A DNA stretch of 8,417 bases from Bdellovibrionales bacterium (lineage in GTDB: Bacteria > Bdellovibrionota > Bdellovibrionia > Bdellovibrionales > UBA1609), in the NCBI GenBank assembly GCA_026648125.1, contig JAPKGD010000056.1, forward strand, positions 1-8,417, read 5' to 3'. This document shows, piece after piece, positions 1 to 6,338 of this stretch. A program made the translations under genes and the position numbers. Position 1 is the stretch's first letter; each line of letters starts with the position of its first letter. The notes under the pieces are model-generated. The model saw only the letters and a program-made list of their open reading frames with translations. It had not been told where the DNA came from and ran no database searches.

Positions 1-384
1 ACGTTCAGGAAGTTTGTCCACTTCCGCTCGCAAGAGACTATGCACATCGTCCGCAATCATTTGCTTTTCAGTGTCCGCAGAGGTCGCCATAGTCACATTG
101 TCGAGCCCCACATGTTCACGCTTATGACTGCGCAGACGATTCTTCGCCGTGTTCAGCGTGATCTGGTAGAGCCAACTACGAAAGCTTGATCTTTCTGCAA
201 AACTTCCCATTCCTTGAAAGGCTTTGATAAAGCTTTCTTGCACTACATCCTCCGCGCCATCCCAATCCCGCACCATACGTAATGCAACTCGCATCATCGT
301 TTTTTGATGCCTTTGAACCAACTCGGCAAATGCCAATCGGTTCCCCTCCTTCACTTCCCTGACAAGCTCGAGGTCAGCTTTCAT
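1..384 (-). CDS. ECF-type (RpoE-like) RNA polymerase sigma factor, 3' part missing
   Basis: Partial gene, cut by the left window edge: 128 codons are readable from an ATG at 384. The ribosome site is excellent (GGAGG, seven bases upstream), which fixes the start. Residues 10-60 look like sigma region 2.1-2.2 (EGNRLAFAELVQRH, then a WDGAEDVVQESFIKAF segment at 41-56). Residues 61-85 match regions 2.3-2.4 (FRSWLYQITLNTAKNRLR). A linker follows, and the readable part ends at LPER (125-128), the usual beginning of region 4, whose helix-turn-helix lies outside the window. By family, such factors direct RNA polymerase to stress or envelope-response promoters and are often held by an anti-sigma factor encoded next door. 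Any such partner would be to the left and cannot be seen. It is separated from the c-di-GMP gene upstream by about 240 bases, so it probably has its own promoter. Family assignment is firm; the regulon is unknown. Confidence 0.93.
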   Translation of the reverse strand, partial: MKADLELVREVKEGNRLAFAELVQRHQKTMMRVALRMVRDWDGAEDVVQESFIKAFQGMGSFAERSSFRSWLYQITLNTAKNRLRSHKREHVGLDNVTMATSADTEKQMIADDVHSLLRAEVDKLPER

Positions 385-389
385 GGGCT

Positions 390-398
390 ACCCTCCTT
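390..398 (-). promoter_or_regulatory. Strong Shine-Dalgarno site of the ECF sigma gene
   Basis: Read on the minus strand this is AAGGAGGGT, close to a perfect anti-16S match. The GGAGG core is seven bases from the ATG at 384. It is the strongest ribosome site in the window; the other genes mostly have weak sites or rely on coupling. A small hairpin (GGCC-loop of four-GGCC, 405-416) lies just upstream of it. Confidence 0.85.
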
Positions 399-458
399 TC
401 GACTGGCCAAAAGGCCGTATCGGTTAACGCTCCCTAAAAAAAAATCGAAACCCTAGGA

Positions 459-554
459 TCAGCGTGGACGCCAGTTCGGAGTTGGGTGAATACTTAAATG
501 TTTTCCATAAGATGTGAGTGCTGGTAGGTCATCAGGTGCGAAACTGACTTTCAT
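459..554 (-). CDS. Possible 31-residue small ORF (hypothetical)
   Basis: A short open frame on the minus strand begins with ATG at 554, six bases after a G-rich stretch (GGGGGG) that could act as a weak ribosome site. It stops at TGA (459-461). The peptide begins MKVSFAPDDLPAL and ends in WRPR. It has no signal peptide, membrane segment or recognisable motif. It lies between the c-di-GMP gene and the ECF sigma gene and could be a leader peptide, or more likely a chance ORF. I cannot assign a function. Confidence 0.15.
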   Translation of the reverse strand: MKVSFAPDDLPALTSYGKHLSIHPTPNWRPR

Positions 555-585
555 TGCGCCCCCCGATTTAAGGTTAGAGCAAGAG

Positions 586-633
586 TTGGACCAGCCAATT
601 TGGTGTCATTTTGACGCCGGATAATTATCCGGC
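586..633 (-). terminator. Cluster of hairpins at the 3' end of the FHA-GGDEF gene, possible terminator
   Basis: A perfect 18-base palindrome (616-633) overlaps the last codons and TAA stop of the cyclase gene. In RNA it would give a seven-pair stem with an AAUU loop. Directly next to it is a second small inverted repeat (GTCA/TGAC, 605-615), and beyond that ACCA/TGGT (590-604). No U-run follows the main stem, so this is not a canonical Rho-independent terminator. It may instead stabilise the 3' end, assist Rho, or be a protein-binding site. Position at the end of a long collinear unit favours a 3' end function. Confidence 0.4.
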
Positions 634-1569
634 AGTGACTTTATTTCTTCCTGAATTTTTTGACTTATATAGGGCCTTGTCCGCCCTATCATATATAGAT
701 TCCCAGTTGCTGTCCGTGGGTAGTGCCGCAGCGACACCGGCTGATACAGTGACCGGAATCGTTTTTCCATCGAACTGAAAGACATGGGTTTCAATTGTAT
801 GCCGAACCCGCTCGGCCACATCGGTAGCGGTTTGTAGCGTAGACCCTAAAAGCACCAAGGCAAACTCTTCTCCTCCAGCGCGAGCAAAGAAGTCGTTTTC
901 ACGAATCAATTTAGCTCTCACCACAGATGCAATTTCCTTAATAACGTAATCGCCCGTCGTGTGCCCATGGGTGTCGTTAATGGTCTTAAATTTGTCGATA
1001 TCAAAAACTATAATACTGAAAGGCACGCCAAGGAGATTCGATCGTTTGAAAAGTTCTATTGATCTTGAGTTGAGGGCTCCTCGGTTTCCGATTCCTGTCA
1101 ATGCGTCAGTTTGAGCCCGGTCAAAGACCTGCCCTTGCGCTACAGTCTCCAGACTCCCTCGCTCGAGAAACTTAAAAATGACATTGCCCATTTTGATCTG
1201 GTCATTGTTTTTCAGTCGAACGGGTTGAAGGGGTGTGATCACCCGGCCATTCACCAAGGTTTTATTTGTGGATTCGAGATCAATGATCGAAACGTCTCCG
1301 CCCTGAAGAATCAACTTTGCATGAGATTTACTCATACTTCGCTCATCTACATAAACGTGACAAGTGGGCGCTCGTCCCAAAATGCGGTCCGTATCCTCTA
1401 TGGGCCACTGACGTCCCACAGAATTCGCTGGCCCGACCAGCAATACGACTGAGGGGGGAGCCTGTCCCGCCTGTGCAAGACGTAGCTTAAACGTGTCACT
1501 TTGTATGACACTCGTTTTATCCGTGGTGTAACTTGGACCGTCTGATTCGTCTCGATTGTCGTCCATCAT
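625..1569 (-). CDS. dgcB: FHA-GGDEF diguanylate cyclase (DgcB-like)
   Basis: A 314-residue cyclase that should condense two GTP to cyclic di-GMP in the cytosol. The N-terminal tail (1-40) contains T19-S-V-I22, a Thr-x-x-Ile pattern of the type FHA domains bind when phosphorylated. The FHA domain (about 41-135) has GR (65-66), S80-K-S-H83 and S-T-N (100-102) in the phosphothreonine-binding loops. The GGDEF domain (about 148-312) has metal ligand D190 in FDIDKFK, GGEEF at 232-236 and an inhibitory-site RxxD (R223-D226) five residues before it, so it looks active and product-inhibited. Bdellovibrio DgcB has the same layout, and its phosphorylated N-terminus is reported to bind its own FHA domain and control activity needed for prey invasion; the symbol is given on architecture. 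The gene lies 39 bases after pgi. It starts with tandem ATGs (1569 and 1566) and has no clear Shine-Dalgarno. Confidence 0.93.
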   Translation of the reverse strand: MMDDNRDESDGPSYTTDKTSVIQSDTFKLRLAQAGQAPPSVVLLVGPANSVGRQWPIEDTDRILGRAPTCHVYVDERSMSKSHAKLILQGGDVSIIDLESTNKTLVNGRVITPLQPVRLKNNDQIKMGNVIFKFLERGSLETVAQGQVFDRAQTDALTGIGNRGALNSRSIELFKRSNLLGVPFSIIVFDIDKFKTINDTHGHTTGDYVIKEIASVVRAKLIRENDFFARAGGEEFALVLLGSTLQTATDVAERVRHTIETHVFQFDGKTIPVTVSAGVAAALPTDSNWESIYDRADKALYKSKNSGRNKVTAG

Positions 1570-1590
1570 AGCTTTTTTAAGTTTAGGGAA

Positions 1591-1620
1591 ATATTAGGCA
1601 AACGACAATCACTTGCTCAA
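1591..1620 (-). promoter_or_regulatory. Candidate sigma-70-like promoter for the FHA-GGDEF gene
   Basis: On the minus strand TTGAGC (1615-1620) and TAATAT (1591-1596) are separated by 18 bases. Each matches four of six positions of the vegetative consensus. The -35 half lies within the last codons of pgi and the predicted start would leave a leader of roughly 15-20 bases before the ATG at 1569. It would let the cyclase be expressed apart from the upstream genes. The match is moderate and could be chance. Confidence 0.3.
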
Positions 1621-2826
1621 GAGGTCCAGAGTGATCTTCTTTCCTCTTTCAACACCGGGCTGGTTATAGGTTTCAAGGGACAAACATTCGCCGAGACCAC
1701 CTACAACCGCCTGCATCAAAAACATGACGTAGCCAATCGTGTTCAGCTCGCAATTGGGCCATTTCCAGGACAAGGTATGAACTCCTACTTCGTCTAAGGC
1801 TCGGCGAGTGCCCTCGGATTGAGCTAAATAGAGCTGGCCCAAAGTCTTACCACTCGCACCATTTGGTAGGCCCCAAGGTTGTCCGCCAATCTGAACTTCC
1901 TCCTCTACCAATGATTCTAAGTCCCAAAACCAGACCCATTTGTCCCTCCGCCCCTCAACAACCTGCTGCAGAATGGAATGCTGATCGATGCTACCCACAC
2001 ATGGAACCAAGAAACTCGATTTCGATGCGGGTCGCCCTTCGCGATCAATTCGTTTACCCAAAGACTCGGTCCATAGTTGCTGCAACCAGCCCGCCATCGG
2101 ACGCAGTCGGTCTCCATAGGTCCATACCATGGTGATCCACTCCTCGCGCCGCCAGCTGGCCAATGTGGCCGCCACCAAGCAAGCTACTGTCGTCCTATCT
2201 GCTTCACCTTGCCGGATCCCTTGGCGAAGTTCTTGTAAATTCAGGCCCGACAGGCCCGCCGGTAAAAGCCCCGCTGCCGTAAAAACCGAAAAGCGACCTG
2301 AGACATCTTTTCCGATGGGAAGAGTATAAACTTGATTTGCCTTTGCCCACTCCTGAAGCGCGCCAAGGATCCCTTCTCCTGCCACCACAGTCGCATAATC
2401 CTTTAGGGCAAGTCCCTTTGCTGAATACCACTGCTCAACCAAGTTCAGTGCCGCCAGAGTTTCAAGGGTACCGCCGCTCTTTGAAACGAAAATCCAATGG
2501 ATCCGACGCAAGTCCTTGAGTTGCGCTTTCAGTTTGCCCACCGTCTCTGGTTCAATGTGATCAAAATAGAGGGGCTGATTTACACCCGCTGCCGTCAGTA
2601 GAGCCTTTGCCCCAAAACTACTACCGCCAATACCGACTAGAACATATTGATCAAATGTGTCCTTTAACATCCGAGCACGATCTTCAACGGCTGACCAGGT
2701 TGAGTCGGAAATTGCGGCCCGATAAAAACCGGCGCCCTCATACGAAGTCCAAGACTCCGCAGCCCGCTCAGACCGGGAGCGCTCCTCTTGGGAAATTTGA
2801 TTCTGACTAAATGAAATCTCGATCAT
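1609..2826 (-). CDS. pgi: Glucose-6-phosphate isomerase, short form
   Basis: Interconverts glucose 6-phosphate and fructose 6-phosphate in the cytosol (glycolysis and gluconeogenesis). Family motifs are intact: GIGGSSFG (65-72) and SKSGGTLET (115-123) for phosphate binding, GRFS (177-180), the E-S-L-G-K block (254-258), DQHS with catalytic His283, and the C-terminal signature YNQPGVERGK with Lys396. At about 405 residues it belongs to the shorter SIS-fold form (Bacillus/Thermotoga-like, about 440) rather than the 550-residue E. coli type. I place the start at the ATG at 2826, which overlaps the upstream stop as ATGA and is followed by the first residues that look like protein of this family. 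A longer reading from an ATG at 2868 would add 14 basic residues encoded inside the phosphoesterase gene, with AAGGA directly abutting the ATG. Translation is probably coupled to the gene upstream. Confidence 0.94.
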   Translation of the reverse strand: MIEISFSQNQISQEERSRSERAAESWTSYEGAGFYRAAISDSTWSAVEDRARMLKDTFDQYVLVGIGGSSFGAKALLTAAGVNQPLYFDHIEPETVGKLKAQLKDLRRIHWIFVSKSGGTLETLAALNLVEQWYSAKGLALKDYATVVAGEGILGALQEWAKANQVYTLPIGKDVSGRFSVFTAAGLLPAGLSGLNLQELRQGIRQGEADRTTVACLVAATLASWRREEWITMVWTYGDRLRPMAGWLQQLWTESLGKRIDREGRPASKSSFLVPCVGSIDQHSILQQVVEGRRDKWVWFWDLESLVEEEVQIGGQPWGLPNGASGKTLGQLYLAQSEGTRRALDEVGVHTLSWKWPNCELNTIGYVMFLMQAVVGGLGECLSLETYNQPGVERGKKITLDLLSK

Positions 2827-3908
2827 GCTATTGCCACATCTTCTTCGATTCGATGATAACCGTGCCATTCCTTCAAACGCCCGCGAGGACGGTCCGACTC
2901 ATCTGTATATTCGAATAGGACGTAGGTCAACTTTGTGATCTTTCCTAAAGACGCGATGTCGAGAGACGTTAGGTCCGTCCATGTGCCCGTATTAAAATAT
3001 TCCATGTCGTGGCCCCACTGACGATATTGGTAGACATGAGAGTGGCCAAACACCACGGTATGTACGCGCTCGTCGAGGAGAATGCGCCTCGCCGATTCAC
3101 TCAGGTCTGGAAATACCGCACTCTCAAGAAAGACTTGAATGATCTGCTTCAGAGGAAACGCACGCCGGGGATCCTTTGACAGGGCCGATCGCACCAAATA
3201 GCGGATAAGGCCCCAGAATCCTTTTAAGGTGAGCCATGTTTCGTTTATGAGAGACCACCTCACCATCCGATTAAAGGGCCTAATTTTATCCACATGAGGA
3301 TAGTGGTGCTTAATCTTTAAAACCACTTCGACAAAGAAGTGTGATCCGATGGGTAAGTTCAGGATGGGCTCCGGCAAATTCCGCTTAAGAAAAAACTTTC
3401 TTGGATCGAGCCGGTTGGCCGCTTCGTGCATATGACCGTGTTCAATATGAACTCCGTCAAAAAAGTAAACTAGACTTCGAAAACGCACAGGAGTTCCCAA
3501 GACCTGATTGAGATACTCGCGCGCCTTGGGCCAAAGCATTCCCTGATCATGATTGCCGACCACATAAGTGATTGAGTTGCCTTCGCGAGAAGCCAGTTCC
3601 CTGAGAGCTTTAAAAAAGAGTGGATGGCCTTTAACGATCCTCTGCAAGATTTCCAGGGTGATGTCTTCTGTAATTACGGTTAGAAAATGCCCGCGGTAAT
3701 CAATTTGCAAAAAATTAAAGATATCGCCATTTAAAATGAGCTCAATTTCAGCATCTGCAAATTTACCTGTTGAATAAAAATGAATAAATTCAGCAAACTT
3801 TTCGTCGAAATAAAATTCTTCTAAGAAATTGAGCTGACCATTTTCGAGCGTGAGTCCACACCCCAAATGTAAATCGCTGACAACTAGTTTGATGCGCTTC
3901 TTTTTCAT
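2823..3908 (-). CDS. Calcineurin-like metallophosphoesterase (LpxH/UDP-diacylglucosamine hydrolase-like fold)
   Basis: A 361-residue two-metal phosphoesterase. All the metal-binding blocks are present: D12-L-H14, G61-D62, G118-N-H-D121, the H157-G-H159 segment and G288-H-S-H291. The order and the DLHLG opening resemble the LpxH-like branch, but the protein is about 120 residues longer than LpxH. It has an insert of about 130 residues between the last two blocks that is rich in aromatic and basic residues and could form an amphipathic, membrane-touching lid. There is no signal peptide, so it is probably cytoplasmic or on the inner face of the membrane. Its start overlaps the upstream stop by one base (TAATG) and its stop overlaps the pgi start (ATGA), so coupling on both sides is likely. 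The substrate is not known; a lipid or nucleotide phosphodiester is possible from the fold, and a role in c-di-GMP turnover is only contextual speculation. Confidence 0.9.
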   Translation of the reverse strand: MKKKRIKLVVSDLHLGCGLTLENGQLNFLEEFYFDEKFAEFIHFYSTGKFADAEIELILNGDIFNFLQIDYRGHFLTVITEDITLEILQRIVKGHPLFFKALRELASREGNSITYVVGNHDQGMLWPKAREYLNQVLGTPVRFRSLVYFFDGVHIEHGHMHEAANRLDPRKFFLKRNLPEPILNLPIGSHFFVEVVLKIKHHYPHVDKIRPFNRMVRWSLINETWLTLKGFWGLIRYLVRSALSKDPRRAFPLKQIIQVFLESAVFPDLSESARRILLDERVHTVVFGHSHVYQYRQWGHDMEYFNTGTWTDLTSLDIASLGKITKLTYVLFEYTDESDRPRGRLKEWHGYHRIEEDVAIA

Positions 3909-5293
3909 TAGCTTGCAACGTAAACAATGTTTCGGCTCTTTCTTTTGGCGTCATACATTGCCTTGTCAGCCAATTGGATCATTTGTTCTTTGGTTTTGGC
4001 GTGATCAGGAAATGTGGCCAACCCCACACTCGCCGTTAGGCGCACCTCATGGCCGTCAATGAGAAATGGGGTTTGTTCAATAGTGCTTCTAATTCGCTCA
4101 GCCACAATCTGTCCACCCTTAATGTCCGTATCTGGCAAAACGACGACAAATTCGTCGCCACCATAGCGAAAACCATAATCACAGCTCCGGATGGAAGCCT
4201 TTACAATTCGACCGATTTCTTTCAAGAGCTTTGAGCCAATCCAATGCCCGCGCGTGTCATTAACCATTTTAAAGTAATCCAGGTCGAGAAATAAAATTGA
4301 GAAAGTCTGCTTCCGCCTTGCCGCTCGGTTAATCTCATTGTCGAGCACAACAGGTAAAAAGCGTTGATTATAAAGATCTGTCAGGTCGTCTTTCATAGCA
4401 AGGTGCTTTGAATCCCAGTGGCTCAGACCAAATTCAATAAATCGAGACATCAACTTGAGCGTTGCTGAAACTTGCGTGATGAGGTCTTGATGCTCGGCAC
4501 GGTCTACCCCTTCAAGCACAAGCAAGCCCAAGGGATCACCGCCAATCAGTGGCACGATCGGAACAAACAGAGTCCCCACGCCACCGACATGGCTTGAGTG
4601 CCCTCCCAGCTTTACCATTTGATCAATTTCACCAGGAGGAAGCCCGCCACAAATGACATCGATTAGGCCATCCACATCGGCCTCTCGATAGGAAAGCATG
4701 CGGGGAGATCTGGATTGTTCCACCTCAAGTTCAATTCTTACATTTGTCCTGTCTTCACTGATGATATGAAGCAGGTCTGCCCATCGTACCCAATGGAGAT
4801 TCACTACATCGAGTCGAGAGCCAAAATAATTAAGAACCCGATCGAGAATGTGGTGCACATCGAGCTTAGTAAACATTTGCTCAATCGCATTACTCCCTGA
4901 GGCCAAGCGAACTGATTCTCCAGCTATTTGATGAAGTCGTCCCACTCGCGCCAATTGAGCCACTGCATTGACAAACTTAACTTTGGAAGTGAGCGGCCGA
5001 ATCACCATGTGCACTTCATCCTGAGTCACAGACGCTTCTCGCGGGTCATCATTGACGAAAATATATAGAAACGGAACATGGGGAAAGCGAGCGGCCGCGG
5101 CCTGACACATTTGCCAAGCTTCTGCGTTTCCACCACCAAACACCACGACTTCAAAGTCAGGATGAACCAGTTCTTTTTCAAATTCGATCAAATTTTTGGG
5201 TTCAACCAGATCAAAGCCATGGGTGCGTAGCTCGGAGGCATAAAGCCGCTGAGAGCTAAATTGATCATCAAAGAAGATCACTCGCCGTGCCAA
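3908..5293 (-). CDS. Diguanylate cyclase: degenerate receiver, GAF-like middle, GGDEF
   Basis: A 461-residue cytoplasmic c-di-GMP synthase. Residues 1-115 have the rhythm of a response-regulator receiver: acidic pair D9-D10 after strand 1, and R99-P100 where the usual Lys-Pro stands. Strand 3 ends in VVVFGGG (49-55), however, with no phosphoacceptor aspartate, so it should not be phosphorylated by the normal route. Residues about 120-290 look like a GAF-type sensory domain (FVPIVPLIGG followed by LGLLVLEG); its ligand is unknown. The GGDEF domain (about 300-460) is intact: metal ligand D337 in LDLDYFK, GGDEF at 378-382 and an RxxD inhibitory site (369-372) five residues ahead. The start is a TTG at 5293, one base after the upstream stop, with AGGTG seven bases before it; a GTG four codons later is the alternative. 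The stop overlaps the phosphoesterase start. Confidence 0.92.
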   Translation of the reverse strand: MARRVIFFDDQFSSQRLYASELRTHGFDLVEPKNLIEFEKELVHPDFEVVVFGGGNAEAWQMCQAAAARFPHVPFLYIFVNDDPREASVTQDEVHMVIRPLTSKVKFVNAVAQLARVGRLHQIAGESVRLASGSNAIEQMFTKLDVHHILDRVLNYFGSRLDVVNLHWVRWADLLHIISEDRTNVRIELEVEQSRSPRMLSYREADVDGLIDVICGGLPPGEIDQMVKLGGHSSHVGGVGTLFVPIVPLIGGDPLGLLVLEGVDRAEHQDLITQVSATLKLMSRFIEFGLSHWDSKHLAMKDDLTDLYNQRFLPVVLDNEINRAARRKQTFSILFLDLDYFKMVNDTRGHWIGSKLLKEIGRIVKASIRSCDYGFRYGGDEFVVVLPDTDIKGGQIVAERIRSTIEQTPFLIDGHEVRLTASVGLATFPDHAKTKEQMIQLADKAMYDAKRKSRNIVYVAS

Positions 5294-5294
5294 G

Positions 5295-6338
5295 TTACTT
5301 CACCTTCTTTTGCGCTGAAGGTTCTTCTTCGCCTTCAAGCATTGAGAGCGCCAGACGCAATGCCTTCACCGTTCGTCTAAGCATCTCTTGCTTATCGCCA
5401 ATCTGACGGTTTAATTCTTGTCCTTTATTTCGATAATTTTCGAGTTCGAGAGTGAGCTGATCGAGCTGTCTTTTTAGATCAAGGATGATTTCGTCCTTGT
5501 TACGTACAAGGGCCGCGTTTTCCATTCGAATCAGTTCGAGGCGATTTTCGAGCTCACGTTCTCTCACTCGAATTTTCTGTATGTTCGAGGAGAGTCGCAT
5601 CTCCATCTCTTCAATTTTCAATTTAAGTGATCCAGACTCTTTTTCCTTTTGCGCTTGGGCCTTTTTAAGAATTTCAATTTCTTGGTCTCTCGCGTCGACC
5701 GTCCTCTTCATTTTCTCGTCTAGCCCTGTCGCTTGAACTTGTAACTCATCTGCTCGCCGACGCAAAGTTTCTCCCGCCGCCGCCAGTTGCTCGTTATCGG
5801 TCCTCAAACGACCCAACTCTTGTTCGAGTTCAAGAATTCGATTCTGAGCAATTCGTAAATTTTCTGAAGTGGCTAAAGCGGCCTCGGTTGCCGAATTGAA
5901 TCCCGAAGCTCGGATGGGAGCGATTCGGCCAACTGCTGATTTTGCTTCGGCGATGGGAGAGGTGATTCGTGTACGAACGGTTTCGCCGTGAGGCGGCGGG
6001 GCGATAGAGCTCATAGTCTTATTGGGAGCGCTATGAATCTTTGATTCACTAAGACGAATGGTGGCATCGTCGCCCTTTGTTTTCTCTTTAGATTCGAGAG
6101 CTTCCGCCTTTGTGGCCGTCCCCGCTTTTTCATCTGGCAATCGAATAACATCAGAGATGTCGATATCTTCGGGAGATGCACTTCCCTTCGGCGCGGAAGG
6201 CGACGCCTTAGCTCCCTGTTTTGAGGAGCCCTCTGCGGCTTGATCTTTTTTAATCCCCGGTGACGTTGATGGCTCATCACTATCGATGAGATCATCAATC
6301 AATTTCATCACGAGAGACTTTCCTTTTTTGTCACCCAT
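5295..6338 (-). CDS. Coiled-coil protein with disordered, Ser/Ala/Lys-rich N-terminus (unknown function)
   Basis: A 347-residue protein without a family I recognise. Residues 1-150 are low-complexity and presumably disordered (rich in Ser, Ala, Pro, Lys, Asp). Residues about 152-330 form a long heptad-like coiled coil (ILELEQELGRL and similar, ending near LALSMLEGEEE), suggesting a dimer or scaffold. There is no signal peptide or membrane segment. The N-terminal region holds DDATIRLSE, in which T93-I-R-L96 is a Thr-x-x-Leu motif suited to an FHA reader when phosphorylated, plus an acidic IDISDVIRLPD stretch (59-69). It immediately precedes the GAF-GGDEF gene (one-base gap), so a structural or localising partner of the c-di-GMP enzymes is a reasonable inference. 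The ATG at 6338 has no evident ribosome site. Starts at GTG 6311 or ATG 6308 (residues 10 and 11) have AAGGA upstream and may be the true start. Confidence 0.8.
   Translation of the reverse strand: MGDKKGKSLVMKLIDDLIDSDEPSTSPGIKKDQAAEGSSKQGAKASPSAPKGSASPEDIDISDVIRLPDEKAGTATKAEALESKEKTKGDDATIRLSESKIHSAPNKTMSSIAPPPHGETVRTRITSPIAEAKSAVGRIAPIRASGFNSATEAALATSENLRIAQNRILELEQELGRLRTDNEQLAAAGETLRRRADELQVQATGLDEKMKRTVDARDQEIEILKKAQAQKEKESGSLKLKIEEMEMRLSSNIQKIRVRERELENRLELIRMENAALVRNKDEIILDLKRQLDQLTLELENYRNKGQELNRQIGDKQEMLRRTVKALRLALSMLEGEEEPSAQKKVK

Larger units (their letters stand above)
385..624. other. 240-base intergenic region between the sigma gene and the FHA-GGDEF gene
   Basis: This holds the structured 3' end of the FHA-GGDEF transcript (586-633), a possible 31-codon ORF on the minus strand (459-554), a run of nine T on the minus strand (436-444) and the leader of the sigma gene with its hairpin and Shine-Dalgarno. 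I looked on the minus strand for a sigma-70 promoter and for a RpoE-type GAAC plus -10 pair ahead of the sigma gene and found no convincing match. A promoter is expected here by position only. Confidence 0.6.

Noticed and set aside
436..460. T-run of nine on the minus strand as a Rho-independent terminator
   Set aside because: No stable GC-rich stem directly precedes it; only CCTAGG and weak pairings were found.
1111..1452. Plus-strand open frame of 113 codons
   Set aside because: It lies opposite the FHA and GGDEF coding sequence, has no recognisable motif or ribosome site, and is explained as an antisense shadow.
2827..2868. Longer pgi reading from the ATG at 2868
   Set aside because: The extra 14 residues are basic and unlike the family, AAGGA abuts the ATG with no spacing, and the ATGA overlap gives a better coupled start.
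5485..5736. Plus-strand Ser/Arg/Phe-rich open frame of 83 codons
   Set aside because: It is the antisense of the Glu/Lys/Arg-rich coiled coil, and its composition follows from that.
6011..6298. Minus-strand frame of 95 codons inside the coiled-coil gene
   Set aside because: Very basic frameshifted reading of the low-complexity N-terminus, with no independent start signal or motif.
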